This document shows, one piece after another, positions 62,901 to 64,000 of a stretch of 64,000 nt of DNA. Every line of letters starts with the position of its first letter. Positions within the stretch are counted from its first letter, which is position 1. Under the pieces are notes generated by a model, which was not told the DNA's origin, did not search any database, and saw only the letters and a list, made by a program, of their open reading frames with translations. Made by a program: the position numbers and the translations under genes. This DNA comes from Chenopodium formosanum (Eukaryota > Streptophyta > Magnoliopsida > Caryophyllales > Amaranthaceae): contig CM044858.1 in NCBI GenBank assembly GCA_024500155.1, positions 36,499,786 through 36,563,785 of the forward strand. Direction: 5' to 3'.

Positions 62901-64000
62901 TAAACTTGGCTGAAATTTTGGACGTTTCCCATTAATTTGTTTTTTTTTTAAAAAAAAAATTGTATGTTTGAATTGTTATTATTTTTTTGAATTGTAAATA
63001 TTTATTATTGATAATTGTTTATTAGAATACTCAACAATTTGTCAGTACTCCATTCTATTAAAAAGTAACTTTTTTATTTATTTATTTTTTTTCTTTTGTC
63101 ATGGAACTAGGACTGGAGATGAGAAATATCAAATATTTGATGAATTTAATATTTGCTACCACTATTTTATTGAGCTAATACCTAATAATAATGATCATTA
63201 AACACCCAAAAATGATTTTTAGTTTTTTACCAAGCTCATTCTTTTATAAAGTACCTTAATTATTTAATTTTACTTAATGTGAAATAAAGTTTAACAAGAA
63301 ATCTAGAAATTATATTCCAAGGTTTGAATTTTGAAAATTACAGTAGTTGGTGGTTGACCTTGATCGTTGGTGGCCGTTGAACGCTAAAAAGAACGATTAA
63401 AATTTTTGTCTAAGGTAAAAGTGTTAATGAGGTAAAATTAATTATTTTTATAATAAGACTACGTGCATAATTTTAGGTTATTTTATGGGCGTTATTTAGA
63501 GATTCGAGGGTGACATTTAGCTTTCCACAATATAAGTTACTAGATGAACCCCGTGCGATGCATGGTTTGTTTAATTTTATTTTATTTATTTTTTGTATCT
63601 ATGAGCTAAAATTTGTTATATATATAGATTAAATTCCTAATATTAAAAGATAATATTTAATATTAAATTATTTTAAACTTAAAAATCTCATTCGCCAATT
63701 TTGCTTACGTGGCATTTGAATTATTTAATTCTAAAAGAAATTAATAATCTCTTATTTAATTGGCTATTACTAAGATTTATAATCCTACATGGCGCGCTAA
63801 GAAAATTAGATCCTACGTGGCTCTCTAAAAACTCGAGAAAAAACTCCCCTTTATATTTATATATATTAGATTTGTTATTATTATTATTAAATATTAATTT
63901 ATTACTATAATTATTAAATATTAATCATCTATTATTGTTAAATATTAATGATTTATTATTACTATCATTAATAACTAATAGTTATTATTATCTTTAAATA
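62901..64000. other. AT-rich end of window, possible Helitron-like debris
   Basis: No gene. CCCCGTGCGATGCATGG near 63549 and the block ACGTGGC...CCTACGTGGCTC (63709-63823) are of a kind I associate with non-autonomous Helitrons, but no CTRR end hairpin was found. (ATT)n-rich sequence fills 63880-64000. Confidence 0.4.

Overview
This is nuclear DNA from a flowering plant, very probably a eudicot. It is AT-rich, its genes have many introns, and three of the four proteins (LHCA3, a plant-type NPC1 and a NIN-like RWP-RK factor) are of plant type. The density of Stowaway-like and Tourist-like MITEs would fit Caryophyllales (beet, spinach, quinoa relatives), but that is a weak inference. I see no bacterial, organellar or viral block.

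Layout. (1) 1-8450, + strand: gene for mitochondrial elongation factor Ts, with a TATA box, an intron in the 5' UTR, eight coding exons and a 4.3-kb last intron that holds transposon debris. (2) 9185-10739, - strand, convergent with EF-Ts: three-exon LHCA3, an antenna protein of photosystem I. (3) About 10.8-25.1 kb: a gene-free stretch of MITEs, a 0.5-kb foldback element, a tRNA-related SINE, microsatellites and a GC-rich transposon-like island. (4) 26761-30999, + strand: NIN-like protein of the NLP4/5 type (920 aa, five coding exons), with a probable promoter near 25.14 kb and a long 5' leader. (5) 33042-57545, - strand: a 39-exon NPC1 gene (1294 aa) that fills 24.5 kb. All 39 exons could be placed with consistent phase, and one intron appears to use a GC donor. 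(6) 57.6-64 kb: retroelement graveyard with two solo LTRs (each with an exact 5-bp target duplication), Tourist-like MITEs built from a TTCAG pentamer, and the 3' part of a LINE whose reading frame is split by the second solo LTR.

The four genes are ordinary housekeeping or regulatory genes (mitochondrial translation, photosynthetic light harvesting, nitrate-responsive transcription, sterol/sphingolipid trafficking). Their proximity does not suggest a cluster. I found no convincing undescribed multi-gene system. The most interesting structures are in the repeats: an LTR promoter region with three equally spaced pairs of a 12-bp palindrome, a nested LTR-in-LINE insertion whose frame closes exactly when the LTR is subtracted, a TTCAG-pentamer MITE family, and a hAT-like element that carries a tRNA-like Pol III promoter.

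Exon borders were placed by eye from splice signals, reading phase and remembered family sequence. UTR ends and transcription starts are estimates.
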